Positions 9,397-18,630 of a DNA stretch of 64,000 nucleotides are shown here, piece by piece. The first letter of the stretch is position 1; every line of letters begins with the position of its first letter. The DNA is from Vicinamibacteria bacterium (GTDB taxonomy: Bacteria; Acidobacteriota; Vicinamibacteria; Vicinamibacterales; UBA8438), in assembly GCA_022820825.1 (NCBI GenBank), contig JAJEEU010000020.1, positions 28,083 to 92,082 of the forward strand. The letters run 5' to 3'. A program made the translations under genes and the position numbers. The notes beneath the pieces are model-generated. The model made no database searches and was not told where the DNA came from. It worked only from the letters and a program-made list of their open reading frames with translations.

Positions 9397-9609
9397 CGAC
9401 AGCGCCTGCCACGGTCTGCAAGCAGCCCGTGGCAAAAGCCCCGCTGCATTCGAGCGACGATGCATCACGCCTGACTGTGTTGCTCGTCGCTCACATATGG
9501 TTGAATATGCTCGCTCCTCGCGCCTTGTCAGCCGCGCGCCTCGCCGCTCTCGGTGCGACGCGGGGTTTCACCACGGACTGCTGGCATGCGCGGATTGGGA
9601 GGAAGGAAG

Positions 9610-10893
9610 ATGCGTTTCCGCCGCCTGGCTTGTGTCATCGTCCTCGGCGCCTGCGCTGCCGTCTTCCTGGCAGCGCCGGGCAGCGGCCAGTCCCCCGATG
9701 CCGGCGTGCGGATGATCGCCGTCGAGGGCGAGGGCGCGTACTTCTGGCCGCGCTGGCGGGGGCCCTCCGGCCAGGGCCTCGTCGACGGCTCGGGCTACAC
9801 CGATCGCTGGAGCGCCACCGAGAACGTCATCTGGCGCAGCACGGTTCCCGGCCGCGGCAACTCGTCGCCGATCGTCTGGGCCGACCGCGTCTTCCTGACC
9901 ACGGCGCGCGACGGCGGCCGCCGGCTGTACATGCTGGCCTACCGCATCAGCGACGGCTCGCTGCTGTGGGAAACGGAAGTGGCGCCGGGGTCCGCGGAAC
10001 GCGTGCACAGCAAGAACGGCCACGCGTCGGCCACGCCCGTCACGGACGGCGAGCGCGTGTACGCCTCGCTCGGCGGGCGGGGCCTCGTGGCGCTCGACCT
10101 CGACGGCAACGTGCTGTGGCATACGGAGATCGGGCAGGTCGCCAACTACCACGGCCCGGCCGGCTCGCCGCTGCTCTACGGCGACCGGCTCATCATCTAC
10201 CAGGACCAGAAGGGCGGCGCGTTCGTCGCCGCCTACGACACCGCGACCGGCGCCGAGGTCTGGCGCACCGACCGCGACGCCAGCGTCGGGTGGGGTACGC
10301 CGGTAGCCATCCGGGTCGCCGGGCGCGACGAGCTGATCGTCAGCAGCCAGCACACGGTAATCGCCTACAACCCCGACACCGGCGGCGAGCTGTGGCGCTG
10401 CGGCGGCAACCGCTTCGAGGTCATCCCGACCCCGGTGGTGGCGGCCGGCCTCGTCTTCTGCACGTCGGGACGCGCCGGCCCGACGCTGGCCATCCGCCCC
10501 GGCGGCAGCGGTGACGTCACGGAAACGCACGTCGCCTGGTCGACGCCGCGCGGGTCGCCGTTCGTCCCCTCGCCCATCGTCGTGGGCGACTACCTCTACA
10601 CCATCAACGACATGAGCAGCGTCGTCACCTGCTTCGAGGCGGCAACCGGCGAACTGATGTGGCAGGAGCGGCTCGGCCGTCCGCTGCGCGAAGGGTTCTC
10701 CGCGTCCCCCGTGGCGGTCGACGGCAAGGTGTTCTTCACCAACGACAACGGCACCACGTTCGTCGTGCGCGCCGGACCGGAGTTCGAGCTGCTGCACACG
10801 AACGACATCGGCGCCCGCACGCTCGCCTCCCCCGCCCTCGTCGGCGGGCGCTGGTACATCCGCACAGAAGTGGAGCTGCTGGCGGTCGGCTAG
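9610..10893 (+). CDS. PQQ-binding-like beta-propeller protein, secreted
   Basis: A 427-residue protein. The ATG at 9610 follows a strong GGAGGAAGGAAG ribosome site, so the longer GTG-started reading is rejected. A signal peptide (to about residue 30) precedes repeated blades of the PQQ-like propeller type: WPRWRGPSGQG, DRVFLTTA, AYRISDGSLLWE, LVALDLDGNVLW, AYDTATGAEVWRT and FEAATGELMWQERL. It lacks an obvious catalytic quinoprotein motif, so it may be a BamB-like or scaffold propeller. Proteins with WPRWRGP are common in planctomycetes and acidobacteria. It is transcribed away from the DUF1592 operon. Confidence 0.85.
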   Translation: MRFRRLACVIVLGACAAVFLAAPGSGQSPDAGVRMIAVEGEGAYFWPRWRGPSGQGLVDGSGYTDRWSATENVIWRSTVPGRGNSSPIVWADRVFLTTARDGGRRLYMLAYRISDGSLLWETEVAPGSAERVHSKNGHASATPVTDGERVYASLGGRGLVALDLDGNVLWHTEIGQVANYHGPAGSPLLYGDRLIIYQDQKGGAFVAAYDTATGAEVWRTDRDASVGWGTPVAIRVAGRDELIVSSQHTVIAYNPDTGGELWRCGGNRFEVIPTPVVAAGLVFCTSGRAGPTLAIRPGGSGDVTETHVAWSTPRGSPFVPSPIVVGDYLYTINDMSSVVTCFEAATGELMWQERLGRPLREGFSASPVAVDGKVFFTNDNGTTFVVRAGPEFELLHTNDIGARTLASPALVGGRWYIRTEVELLAVG

Positions 10894-10917
10894 TCGGGAC
10901 CTCCAGGCCCGCGTTCG

Positions 10918-12327
10918 CTATCTGCTTGCCGGCCGGCGTTCGCCGGCGCGATTGAGCTGTTCGAACGCGCAGGCGAGGCGCAGGACGCCGAGGTCGTCGT
11001 GCTGGCGGCCGACGATCTGCACGCCCACGGGGAGCCCCTCTTCGGTGAAGCCGCAAGGGACCGAGATGGCCGGGAGGCCGAGCACCGAGATCCAGGCGCA
11101 GGAGCGCATCCAGTCGAGGTAGGTGTCCATCCGGACGCCGTTGATCTCGGTGACGTACGGCTGGTCCACGTCGAACGGCGGCACCTGGCTGACCGGCAGC
11201 ACCAGGTAGTCGTAGCGCGCCATGAAACGGCTCACGCGGTCGAGCAGCGCGGACCACGCGCGCGCGGCGGCGCCGAGTTGCGGCCCCGTCAGCCGCCGGC
11301 CTTCCTCGATGTTCCAGACCACCGTGTCCTTCATGGCGTCGCGGTGCTTCGCGAGCAGCTCGCCGTAGTACAGCTCGAAGTACCAGGCGCGCCAGACCTG
11401 GAACACCTCGTCCGCGCCATCCATATTCGGCTCGGCATCCTCCACGGTGCACCCGATCCGCTCGAACGTGCCGCGCTCCGCCTCGATCACCGCCGTGACG
11501 CGGGGGTCGACGGGCAACCCGCCGAGGTCGCGGCTCCAGGCGACGGCCTTGCCGGCCACGTCGGCGTCCAGCGGCGGCCGGAAGACCGTCCCCGGCTCGG
11601 ACAGCGAGATCGGCGCCCGCGGGTCCGGGCCGGCCATGGCGCTCAGCAGCAGCGCCGCGTCGGTCACCGTGCGCGCCAGCGGCCCCTGCACCGCCATCGG
11701 GAACCAGTGGGCCAGGTTCGGCCAGTTGGGCACCCGTCCGGGCGAGGGCCGGAAGCCGACCACGTTGCAGAAGCCGGCCGGGTTGCGCAGCGAGCCGCCC
11801 AGGTCGTTGCCGTCGGCGACGGGCACCATCCCCGTGGCGAGCGCCACCGCCGCGCCGCCGCTGCTCCCGCCGCACGTCTTCGTGAGGTCGTACGGATTGC
11901 GCGTGGCCCCGAACAGGGCGTTGAACGTCTGCGACCCGGCGCCGAACTCCGGCACGTTCGTCTTGCCGACGGTGATCGCCCCGGCCGCGCGCAGCCGCTC
12001 GACGACGATGGCGTCCGCGTCGGGCACGAACCGCTCGAACAGCGGCGACCCGAAGGTCGTGCGGATCCCCTTCGTCCAGGTGAGGTCCTTGTGCGCCACC
12101 GGCAGGCCGTGCAGCGGCCCCAGCGCGTCCCCGCGCGCGACCGCGGCATCGGCCGCCTCCGCGCCCCGCCGCGCCGCGTCGGGCACCAGCGTGACGATGG
12201 CGTTGACGGCGGGGTTGACCTCCTCAATCCGCGCGAGGTGCGCCTCCATCACCTCGACCGCGGAGATCTCGCGAGCCGCGATCAACCGGGCCAGATCGGC
12301 AGCCGTGCGGAAGCAGAGATCGGTCAT
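10918..12327 (-). CDS. Amidase, amidase-signature family
   Basis: A 469-residue cytoplasmic hydrolase of C-N amide bonds. The Ser-Ser-Lys triad is visible: Lys80 in VAHKDL, Ser155 in the GGSSGG signature, and Ser179 in DLGGSLRNPAG. Length and ending (GLPAISVPCGFTEEGLPVGVQIVG) fit the family (compare GatA and aryl-acylamidases). The start ATG 12327 overlaps the stop of the DUF4143 ATPase gene by four bases (ATGA), an unexpected coupling. It is unlikely to be GatA because no gatC or gatB is nearby. It is convergent with the propeller gene, 24 bp apart. Confidence 0.9.
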   Translation of the reverse strand: MTDLCFRTAADLARLIAAREISAVEVMEAHLARIEEVNPAVNAIVTLVPDAARRGAEAADAAVARGDALGPLHGLPVAHKDLTWTKGIRTTFGSPLFERFVPDADAIVVERLRAAGAITVGKTNVPEFGAGSQTFNALFGATRNPYDLTKTCGGSSGGAAVALATGMVPVADGNDLGGSLRNPAGFCNVVGFRPSPGRVPNWPNLAHWFPMAVQGPLARTVTDAALLLSAMAGPDPRAPISLSEPGTVFRPPLDADVAGKAVAWSRDLGGLPVDPRVTAVIEAERGTFERIGCTVEDAEPNMDGADEVFQVWRAWYFELYYGELLAKHRDAMKDTVVWNIEEGRRLTGPQLGAAARAWSALLDRVSRFMARYDYLVLPVSQVPPFDVDQPYVTEINGVRMDTYLDWMRSCAWISVLGLPAISVPCGFTEEGLPVGVQIVGRQHDDLGVLRLACAFEQLNRAGERRPASR

Positions 12328-13490
12328 GCCAGTCGCGACAACTCCTCTGCCAGCGCGGTCAGACCGATCACTTCGACGCCTGCACCGGCCGGATAGCGCT
12401 CCTCGCCGCCATACACGATGAACGCCCGCTCCGGCTGCAGGTCGGCCAGCGCGACCCGCAGACCTCGTTCCACCCGGGGCGCGAAACCCCGCTTGATCTC
12501 GATCGCCCACAGCCGGTTGCCGGGCAACTCCAGCGTCAAGTCCACCTCGACGCCCGTCGCGGTGCGGTAGAAGCTGGCCCGCGCCCTTTCGGGCGCCGCC
12601 CTGATCAGCGTTTCGACAGCGAAGCCCTCCCAACTGCCGCCGGCAACCGGGTGACCAAGCACCGTCTCCTCGTCGTCGAGGCGCAGAAGCGCGTGCACGA
12701 GGCCGCTGTCTCGCACGTACACCTTCGGCGCCTTGACCAGGCGCTTGCGAACGTTTGCGTGCAGCGGCGGAAGTCGCCGGACCAGGAACAGATCAACCAG
12801 CAGGTCGACGTACCGCGCGACTGTCTTGCCGTCGACGGCGAGCGAGCGGGCGAGGCTGGCCGTATTCAGGATTCCTCCCTGACTGTGCGCCAGCATGGTC
12901 CACAGCCGGCGCAGTGTTGCGGCGGGCACGCGCGGCCCCAACTGCGGCACGTCCCGTTCGAGATACGTCCGAATGAACTGCTCGCGCCACACGACGCTGT
13001 CCGGCTCGCCGGCGGCCAGGAAGCTGGGCGGAAAGCCGCCGCGGACCCACAACCGCGAGCGATGATCGTTGCCCGTTTCGAGGATGTCGAACGGCGACAG
13101 CTCGACGTACGCGATCCGCCCCGCGAGACTTTCTCCCGACTGGCGCAGCAGATCCGGCGACGCGGAGCCCAGCAGGAGAAATTGCCCGGCGGCTTCCCCC
13201 TCGCGGATTCGCTCGTCTATCGATCCGCGCAGCAACTCGAACAATCCCGGCGCACGCTGCACTTCGTCGAGCACGAGCAGCCTGCCGCGCATCGCGCGCA
13301 GATAGCCGGCCGCGTCGGCCAGCTTCGCCGCGTCAGCCGGATTCTCGAGATCGAGGTACGCGCTGTCGAAGCCGCTCGCCACCGCCTGCGCCAGCGTCGT
13401 CTTGCCGGCCTGTCGCGGTCCGAGGAGCGCGACCGCCGGAAACTGCCGCAGGCGATCGACGATGCGCGTCTGAAGCACCCGCGTTATCAT
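12324..13490 (-). CDS. DUF4143 / AAA_14 family ATPase
   Basis: A 388-residue protein. Walker A is GPRQAGKT (residues 24-31) and Walker B is LLVLDEVQR (71-79). Next come the AAA_14 segments (LLLGSASPDLL, ELSPFDILE, GGFPPSFLA) and a C-terminal DUF4143 domain with a PD-(D/E)xK-like core (GVEVDLTLELPGNRLWAIEIK). These ATPases are widespread, often mobile and of uncertain role. The start is ATG 13490, preceded by AAGG. The ATG and ribosome site lie inside an 11-bp-arm inverted repeat, suggesting autoregulation or post-transcriptional control. It is translationally coupled to the amidase. Confidence 0.88.
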   Translation of the reverse strand: MITRVLQTRIVDRLRQFPAVALLGPRQAGKTTLAQAVASGFDSAYLDLENPADAAKLADAAGYLRAMRGRLLVLDEVQRAPGLFELLRGSIDERIREGEAAGQFLLLGSASPDLLRQSGESLAGRIAYVELSPFDILETGNDHRSRLWVRGGFPPSFLAAGEPDSVVWREQFIRTYLERDVPQLGPRVPAATLRRLWTMLAHSQGGILNTASLARSLAVDGKTVARYVDLLVDLFLVRRLPPLHANVRKRLVKAPKVYVRDSGLVHALLRLDDEETVLGHPVAGGSWEGFAVETLIRAAPERARASFYRTATGVEVDLTLELPGNRLWAIEIKRGFAPRVERGLRVALADLQPERAFIVYGGEERYPAGAGVEVIGLTALAEELSRLA

Positions 13491-13530
13491 CCTTGCAATA
13501 TAGGAATTCCATGCCGGATTTGCAAGGATG
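13488..13530. promoter_or_regulatory. Inverted repeat covering the start codon of the DUF4143 ATPase gene
   Basis: CATCCTTGCAA (13488-13498) and its exact reverse complement TTGCAAGGATG (13520-13530) flank a 21-base spacer. The left arm contains the ATPase start codon and its AAGG ribosome site read on the minus strand. Binding of a protein, or folding of the RNA, would block translation initiation. The spacer holds GGAATTCC, itself palindromic. Confidence 0.55.
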
Positions 13531-13569
13531 AGAGGGCGGCGGCCAAGCGAACGCGGATCGGTCAGCGCG

Positions 13570-14946
13570 TCACTTGTGCTGCAGAACCGTGCGGGGATCG
13601 TTCCAGACTTCAACCGTGGACGGCGCGGGCTGCGGCGCCTCGGGCACGCCGTCGATCAGCTTGCGGACGAGCAGGATGAACACGCCCGTCAGCGCCAGGT
13701 TGAGCGCCAGCGACAGCATGGCCACGGTGACGATGGGCCCGCCGATGCCGTAGCTCAGGCTGAGGACCAGCACCCCCGCGCCGACCTCGCCGCGCGGCCA
13801 CATGCCGATGCCCACGGCCAGGCGGTGCCGCCAGTGCGCCTCGCGACGGTAGCAGAAGGCCGGGAACATCTTCCCCAGGTTGCTCAGGAGCGTCAGCATC
13901 AGCACGTGCCACGCGATCAGGCCCCAGCCCAGGCTCGGCTGGCTGGCCGTGACGGTGGTCGTGTAGACCCGCTCCGGCTCTCCTCCGTGCAGGACTGGAT
14001 CGTCCACGATGCTGCCGGGCGCGGCGGCGTGGAGCGAAGCGGGCTCGGGCGACGGATGCTCGGCGTCGGGGCCTTCGAAGATGGGCGGCATGCTGAGGCC
14101 CACAAGCACCATGAAGGCGGCCGACACGGCCGTCGCCGCACGTCGCTCTCCGGGCTGCCCGACCACGGCATGGAACGCGTGCTCCACGGTCGCCGTATCG
14201 GCGTCGGGCGCCGCCGCCGGCGGGCGCGCCATGCAGCCGAGGACGAACGCCGGCAGCAGCACCTCGATGTGAATGGGCACCGACGCATCGAAAACGGTGC
14301 TCCAGACGTGCAGCAGCTCGCTCCCGCCCACGATGGCCGCCGCGTACAGCAGCACCCAGCCCCAGGTGACCGGCATCCGGGCCAGGTGCAGCCAGCGGTA
14401 GGCGGCCGTCAGCATCACTGTCATCACCACCACGACCAAACCGAGCTGCCAGGCGATCCCGACCATCAGCATCTTCAGCGGAATCATCAGCAGCACGGTG
14501 TCCAGGTCGTCGAAGATCGCCAGAATGCGGGCCTTGCGAAACAACCAGGTCGTCCCCAGGCCCGCGGCGGCCAGCATGCTGAACAGGACGCCCGCGGAAG
14601 TCGGCGCGGCGAAGCGGCCGGCCAGCAGCGTCTCCTTCCAGGCGTCGAGGTCGGCCCAGACCTCCGGCGGGAGCATCGCGAAGACGAAGTAGCCGGTGGC
14701 GAACACCCACGGGAACGACGCGGCGGTGAAGGCCACCACGTAGTCCCAGCCGTACTGCTTCAGGTTGGACTTGTCGATGTGAAACTCGAAGCCGACCTGG
14801 ATCATGATGAAGGCCAGGCCGGTCATCGTCAGCAGGCGGATGGCGTTCGCTACGGCGTCGCGCGCGTCCCCCAGCAACGCGGGCAGCACCTGCGAGAGTC
14901 CCAGACCGACGAACAGCAGGACCGAATAGACGAGTACCTTGCGCAT
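13570..14946 (-). CDS. Sodium/proton (monovalent cation:proton) antiporter, CPA family
   Basis: A 458-residue inner-membrane protein with about 12 hydrophobic segments. LTMTGLAFIMIQVGFEF near residue 45 and AIFDDLDTVLLMIPLKML (about 150-170) resemble the KefB/NhaP-type exchanger fold, with an acidic pair in the FDDLD membrane segment. A non-membrane insert at about 255-310 (PPAAAPDADTATVEHAF and following) is a likely cytosolic or periplasmic loop. GMWPRGEVGAGVL near 385 is characteristic of the superfamily. It probably exchanges Na+ or K+ for protons. It follows the cytochrome gene by 54 bp on the same strand. Confidence 0.8.
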   Translation of the reverse strand: MRKVLVYSVLLFVGLGLSQVLPALLGDARDAVANAIRLLTMTGLAFIMIQVGFEFHIDKSNLKQYGWDYVVAFTAASFPWVFATGYFVFAMLPPEVWADLDAWKETLLAGRFAAPTSAGVLFSMLAAAGLGTTWLFRKARILAIFDDLDTVLLMIPLKMLMVGIAWQLGLVVVVMTVMLTAAYRWLHLARMPVTWGWVLLYAAAIVGGSELLHVWSTVFDASVPIHIEVLLPAFVLGCMARPPAAAPDADTATVEHAFHAVVGQPGERRAATAVSAAFMVLVGLSMPPIFEGPDAEHPSPEPASLHAAAPGSIVDDPVLHGGEPERVYTTTVTASQPSLGWGLIAWHVLMLTLLSNLGKMFPAFCYRREAHWRHRLAVGIGMWPRGEVGAGVLVLSLSYGIGGPIVTVAMLSLALNLALTGVFILLVRKLIDGVPEAPQPAPSTVEVWNDPRTVLQHK

Positions 14947-15000
14947 GGACCGAACCGGCCCGGCAGAATCAGGGAACGAACCGCGGCCGATAAAACCAGT

Positions 15001-15477
15001 CTACTTCGACAGGTTCACCGAGTAGTCCCCGGTGTCGGGGTCCTGCGTGCGGTAGACGCCGTGGCAGGTCTGGCAGGCGGCGTCGGCGCCCGCGGCCAGG
15101 TCGGCGGCGGCCGGCGCATCCACCGGCGGCCTGGAGAGGGCGGCGTCGAGGGCGTCGAGTCCGTCCAGCACGGCGCGCAGCATGCGGACGCCGTCATCGC
15201 GCTCGTTGTGCCGCCAGTAGGTGATGGAGACGGCGACCTGCTCGCGCGTGCGCGTGAACAGCGCCTTGGCCGTCTCGAAGTCAGCGGCGGCGAGGGCCTG
15301 CCGGGCGCCTTCGAAGTTGCGGCCCACCAGCTTCATCGTGCGGTCGAGGTGGTACTCGTTGTAGACGGGGTACGGCCGCGGCTGCGCGCCGGCGAGCGCC
15401 GCGCCGGCAACCGCCAGCAGGGCCAGGACGGCTGCGGCTGCGAACCGGCCGGTCGAATACAGCAGGGCTCTTCGCAC
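15001..15477 (-). CDS. Small periplasmic cytochrome c (cytochrome c'-like)
   Basis: A 158-residue protein with a signal peptide ending about AGAQP. The only haem site is CQTCH (residues 135-139) near the C-terminus, after mostly helical sequence. A C-terminal CXXCH after four predicted helices is the layout of class II (cytochrome c'-type) proteins. It may donate or accept electrons, or bind small ligands. The gene starts six bases after the cyclase stop, so the two are probably co-transcribed. No obvious redox partner is encoded beside it. Confidence 0.75.
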   Translation of the reverse strand: MRRALLYSTGRFAAAAVLALLAVAGAALAGAQPRPYPVYNEYHLDRTMKLVGRNFEGARQALAAADFETAKALFTRTREQVAVSITYWRHNERDDGVRMLRAVLDGLDALDAALSRPPVDAPAAADLAAGADAACQTCHGVYRTQDPDTGDYSVNLSK

Positions 15478-15483
15478 GGGCTG

Positions 15484-16464
15484 CTAGAAGGTCGCTATCG
15501 GATTCACCGCCGCGCCGGTGCCGCCGCGCACGATGAGCGGCGCGAAGGTCACCGCAAACTCCCAGCGGTTGCGTTCGGCCGCCGCTTCGCCCACGGCGGT
15601 CAGGTCCATGTTGTCCAGCACGTGTACGCCGAGGTAGACGAGCGCGAAGTTGTGCAGCACCAGGCGTCCGAGGTCGCCCGGCGGCGGCGCCACGTCCATG
15701 GACGACTCGCTGCCGAGGATCGCCACGTCGCGCTCGCGCAGCCACGGGATGACCGACGGGTCGAGGCCGGCCACCTCCTGGTGCACCGACCACGGCCCCA
15801 CCTCCGCGCGCCGCGCCCAGCGGCCGATGCGGATGAAGAGCGCGTCGCCGGACGCGACGCGCATGCCGGCCTGCGCCTCCCACGCCTCCAGGTCCTCCGG
15901 GAAGATGCGCGTGCCCGGCTCCAGGTACTCCACGCCCTTCAGCCGCGGGATGTCCATCAGGATGCCGCGCGTCATGACGCCGGTGCGCATCACGTCCACG
16001 CCGCCGCGCTCCGGCCCGGTCGACAGCATCACCTCGTCGGAAGGCCGGTAGCCGTTGTAGGTCACCCCGTCGTCGAAGATGTGCGCCAGCGAGTCGACGT
16101 GCGTGATGCCGGCGCCGTGGAAGTGGATGGTCCACTCGTCGCCGCCCACGCGGTAGAACTCCTGCACGAACGGGATGGAATTGTCGACCGCCTCGACCGG
16201 GTCCATCTCGAGCGCCATCGACACCGGGTGGCCCTCGCGGATCAGCCCGGCCGCCTCGCGCCGCTTGGCGGGGGTGATGAGGTTCAGGGCGCCCAGCTCG
16301 TCGTCCGCGCCCCAGCGCCCCCAGTTGGAGAGCTCGGTCTTCCAGCGCGCCAGGTCGTCAGGCGTGACGTCGCTGGCGGGCAGGGACTCGCCGAAGCCGA
16401 TCTGCAGGACCACGGCGAGGAGAACGACGAAGCCGACGCCGGCCAGAAGCGTCCTCGTGGGCAT
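15484..16464 (-). CDS. Cyclase-family (kynurenine-formamidase-like) metal hydrolase
   Basis: A 326-residue protein starting at ATG 16464 after GGGGGA. A signal-anchor (LLAGVGFVVLLAVVLQIGF) suggests a periplasmic location. The metal motif FHGAGITHVDSLAH is the family's H-x-G-T-H-x-D-x-x-x-H pattern. The domain opens with WGRWGADDELGALNLITPAKR, typical of the PF04199 subgroup of secreted or actinobacterial-type cyclases. The substrate is unknown; kynurenine formamidase or isatin hydrolase activity are precedents in the family. It lies between a metallo-hydrolase (14 bp upstream) and a cytochrome c (6 bp downstream). Confidence 0.82.
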   Translation of the reverse strand: MPTRTLLAGVGFVVLLAVVLQIGFGESLPASDVTPDDLARWKTELSNWGRWGADDELGALNLITPAKRREAAGLIREGHPVSMALEMDPVEAVDNSIPFVQEFYRVGGDEWTIHFHGAGITHVDSLAHIFDDGVTYNGYRPSDEVMLSTGPERGGVDVMRTGVMTRGILMDIPRLKGVEYLEPGTRIFPEDLEAWEAQAGMRVASGDALFIRIGRWARRAEVGPWSVHQEVAGLDPSVIPWLRERDVAILGSESSMDVAPPPGDLGRLVLHNFALVYLGVHVLDNMDLTAVGEAAAERNRWEFAVTFAPLIVRGGTGAAVNPIATF

Positions 16465-16478
16465 TGCTCGTCCCCCGG

Positions 16479-17522
16479 TCAGGAACCCGCGTACGTCTTG
16501 CTGAACCCGTTGCGGCCGTTGGTGACGGTGAAGCTGCCGTCGGCGGCCGCGGACACCTTGATCCAGTGCGCCGTGCAGCCCTCGCGCGACTCGTCGAAGT
16601 TGGCGATGAACTGCTCCGGCGCATTGAACTCGTCGCCGACCTCCACCGTGTAGTGGCCCTGCCAGAAATCTTCCAGGCCGGGCGAGCTGCGCACGGTCTG
16701 CCAGGCCTCCCGGTGGCCGCCCTTCGTCGGCCCGTTGTTCATCACGGCCACCCGCGGCCGCAGGGCGTGGACGATGGCCGGCGGTCCGGACATGCTCAGG
16801 CCGTGGTGCGTCGTCAGGTAGAGGTCGACCGTGCCGAGCAGGTTGTTCGGACAGACCAGCTCGTATTCCCGGTTCCACGTCAGGTCGCCCAGGGCGATGG
16901 TCCGGAAGTCGCCGAAGCGCACCACCACGCCGACCGACCGGCCGTTCTCGCCGCCGGAGATGTAGGTTTCTTCCTTCCGCTCGAAACTGCCGCACAGCGG
17001 GTTCGGCTCGCCGGCGGCCCCCTCCAGCGGAGACGTGATGTACTGCTCGCCCGACGACACCACCCACACGTCCAGCCCGGCTATCGGAATGGTGTCGCCT
17101 GCCTTCACCGGCAGGTGCCGGCCGGACTTGCGCGTCTCGACGTAGGCGTCGTAGAGCGGCTGGTTGCTGTCGAGCTCGGTCGTCGTGGGCAGGCCGTGGT
17201 CGACGAAGTTGCGCACCGGCAGGCGGGCCGCCACCTCCGGCGCGCCGCCGACGTGATCGAGGTGGTAGTGCGTCGTGACGAGGTAGTCGATCCGCTCCAG
17301 GCCCGCGTCCGCGGCGGCGGCGGCGATCCGTTCGGCGTCCACCGTGCCCGGATGCCCGGTGTCGACGAGCATCGACTCGCCGGACGGCGCGATCATCAGC
17401 GTGGCCGCGCCGCCCTCGACGTCGACGAAGTAGATGTCCAGCGTGCCGCCGTCCTGGGTAGCGGCCGGCCAGGCGAGGCCGACGGCCCCCAGCAGAAACA
17501 GCCACAGCCAGCGGGTGCGCAT
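16479..17522 (-). CDS. Secreted metallo-beta-lactamase-fold hydrolase (ComEC-like domain)
   Basis: A 347-residue protein. ATG 17522 is preceded by AGGAGG and begins a signal peptide (RTRWLWLFLLGAVGLAWPA); the upstream methionine at 17561 is rejected. The motif THYHLDHVGG carries the metal ligands, and VDTGHPG precedes it. The opening LDIYFVDVEGGAATLMIAP resembles the ComEC/Rec2-type MBL group. Later, LTTHHGLSMSGPP is another expected element. The substrate is unknown. It heads the minus-strand run hydrolase-cyclase-cytochrome c-antiporter. Confidence 0.82.
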   Translation of the reverse strand: MRTRWLWLFLLGAVGLAWPAATQDGGTLDIYFVDVEGGAATLMIAPSGESMLVDTGHPGTVDAERIAAAAADAGLERIDYLVTTHYHLDHVGGAPEVAARLPVRNFVDHGLPTTTELDSNQPLYDAYVETRKSGRHLPVKAGDTIPIAGLDVWVVSSGEQYITSPLEGAAGEPNPLCGSFERKEETYISGGENGRSVGVVVRFGDFRTIALGDLTWNREYELVCPNNLLGTVDLYLTTHHGLSMSGPPAIVHALRPRVAVMNNGPTKGGHREAWQTVRSSPGLEDFWQGHYTVEVGDEFNAPEQFIANFDESREGCTAHWIKVSAAADGSFTVTNGRNGFSKTYAGS

Positions 17523-17646
17523 CGGGAGCCTCCTCTTTCTCGGGACCCCTTTACTTACCACGCCCAGGAGCCGTTTTCCAGCGTGCGCCGGGGCAGGGGC
17601 TGCACTCGACGCCGCTGCTGCCTTACACTATGGCGGGCGATCGACC

Positions 17647-18630
17647 ATGGCTGAAGTATCGCTGGCGGATGTTGCGCGCGCGCTCGACGCGCTGATGAAC
17701 GGCCAGATGACGGCGCAGGCGCGCATCGCCGCGCATCTCGTGGCCGCGGCGGAGGCGGCCGGCCAGCAGCCGGCGCGGGTAGTTCAGACCCTGGAAGCCG
17801 TGGCCGCAAGCACGGCGGTGGACGAGTTCTGGATCACCGACGAGCAGGGCTCCGCCTACCTGACCACCGTCCGGGACGAGAACGGCGCCCTGGTGCCGTT
17901 CCGCTTCGACCCCGATCCGGCCGTGCAGCCGCAGGCATCGGTCTTTCACCGCCTGCTGGCGTCGCCGCTCGACAGCGACGACGTCGTCACGCAGGAAGCC
18001 CAGGTCCGCGAAATCGACCACGGCGTGTACAAGTACGTCGGCGTATCCGGCGTCGACCGGCACCGGATCGTGCAGGTGGGCAGCGGCCTCGCCTTCGAGG
18101 AGCAGGTGCGCCAGAGCAACACGTACACCTCGCCGGTCATGACCTCCGTGCTGGCCGCGTTCGAGGTGCCGGAGCTGCTCGAGGACACCCATACCAGCCA
18201 GTTCGACGAGATCCGGCCCGTCTTCGAGGAGATTCTCCGCCAACAGATGATCGGGCAGGCCGTGCTCGTGGGGCATTTCATCGCGGACGCCGTGGAGGCC
18301 GGGTGGTCGACCGACGGGATCGACGGCCGCCTGCGGCGCCTCGTGCGCTCGAGCCCGATCGGCGAGATTCACATCGTGACCCGCGACCGCGACGTGCTGT
18401 TCACCAGCCTGGAGCCACACCCGGACGATCTGCCCGACGCCGGCGACCTGAGCCCGCTCGTGGACGGCTCGCAGCAGGTGGTGGACCACCCGACCGCGGC
18501 GCGCGCGTCCGACGGCGCCATGTACAAGTACGTCACCGTCGCCGCCGCGGACTCGCCGCGGCTCGTGCAGGTGGGCCTCCCCATCCCGGACAGCTCGCCC
18601 GTGTCACCACGCTTTGCGGGGACCCCGTAG
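17647..18630 (+). CDS. Unrecognised soluble protein with two tandem sensor-like modules
   Basis: A 327-residue protein with no signal peptide or membrane segment. I do not recognise the family. Residues 16-145 and 194-310 are copies of one module: a helix (NGQMTAQARIAAHLVAAA against RQQMIGQAVLVGHFIADA), a strand (VDEFWITDEQGSAYLTT against IGEIHIVTRDRDVLFTS) and a closing motif (VYKYVGVSGVDRHRIVQVG against MYKYVTVAAADSPRLVQVG). The strand pattern resembles Cache or PAS sensors, so ligand sensing is a guess. No kinase or cyclase output domain is attached. It is divergent from the MBL gene, separated by 124 bp. Confidence 0.7.
   Translation: MAEVSLADVARALDALMNGQMTAQARIAAHLVAAAEAAGQQPARVVQTLEAVAASTAVDEFWITDEQGSAYLTTVRDENGALVPFRFDPDPAVQPQASVFHRLLASPLDSDDVVTQEAQVREIDHGVYKYVGVSGVDRHRIVQVGSGLAFEEQVRQSNTYTSPVMTSVLAAFEVPELLEDTHTSQFDEIRPVFEEILRQQMIGQAVLVGHFIADAVEAGWSTDGIDGRLRRLVRSSPIGEIHIVTRDRDVLFTSLEPHPDDLPDAGDLSPLVDGSQQVVDHPTAARASDGAMYKYVTVAAADSPRLVQVGLPIPDSSPVSPRFAGTP

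Noticed and set aside
10918..12327. Amidase as GatA of the tRNA amidotransferase
   Set aside because: No gatB or gatC is nearby and the gene is coupled to a DUF4143 ATPase; a general amidase is more likely.
13528..16653. A 1041-codon plus-strand open frame
   Set aside because: It is antisense to the antiporter, cytochrome and cyclase genes and has no domain signature.
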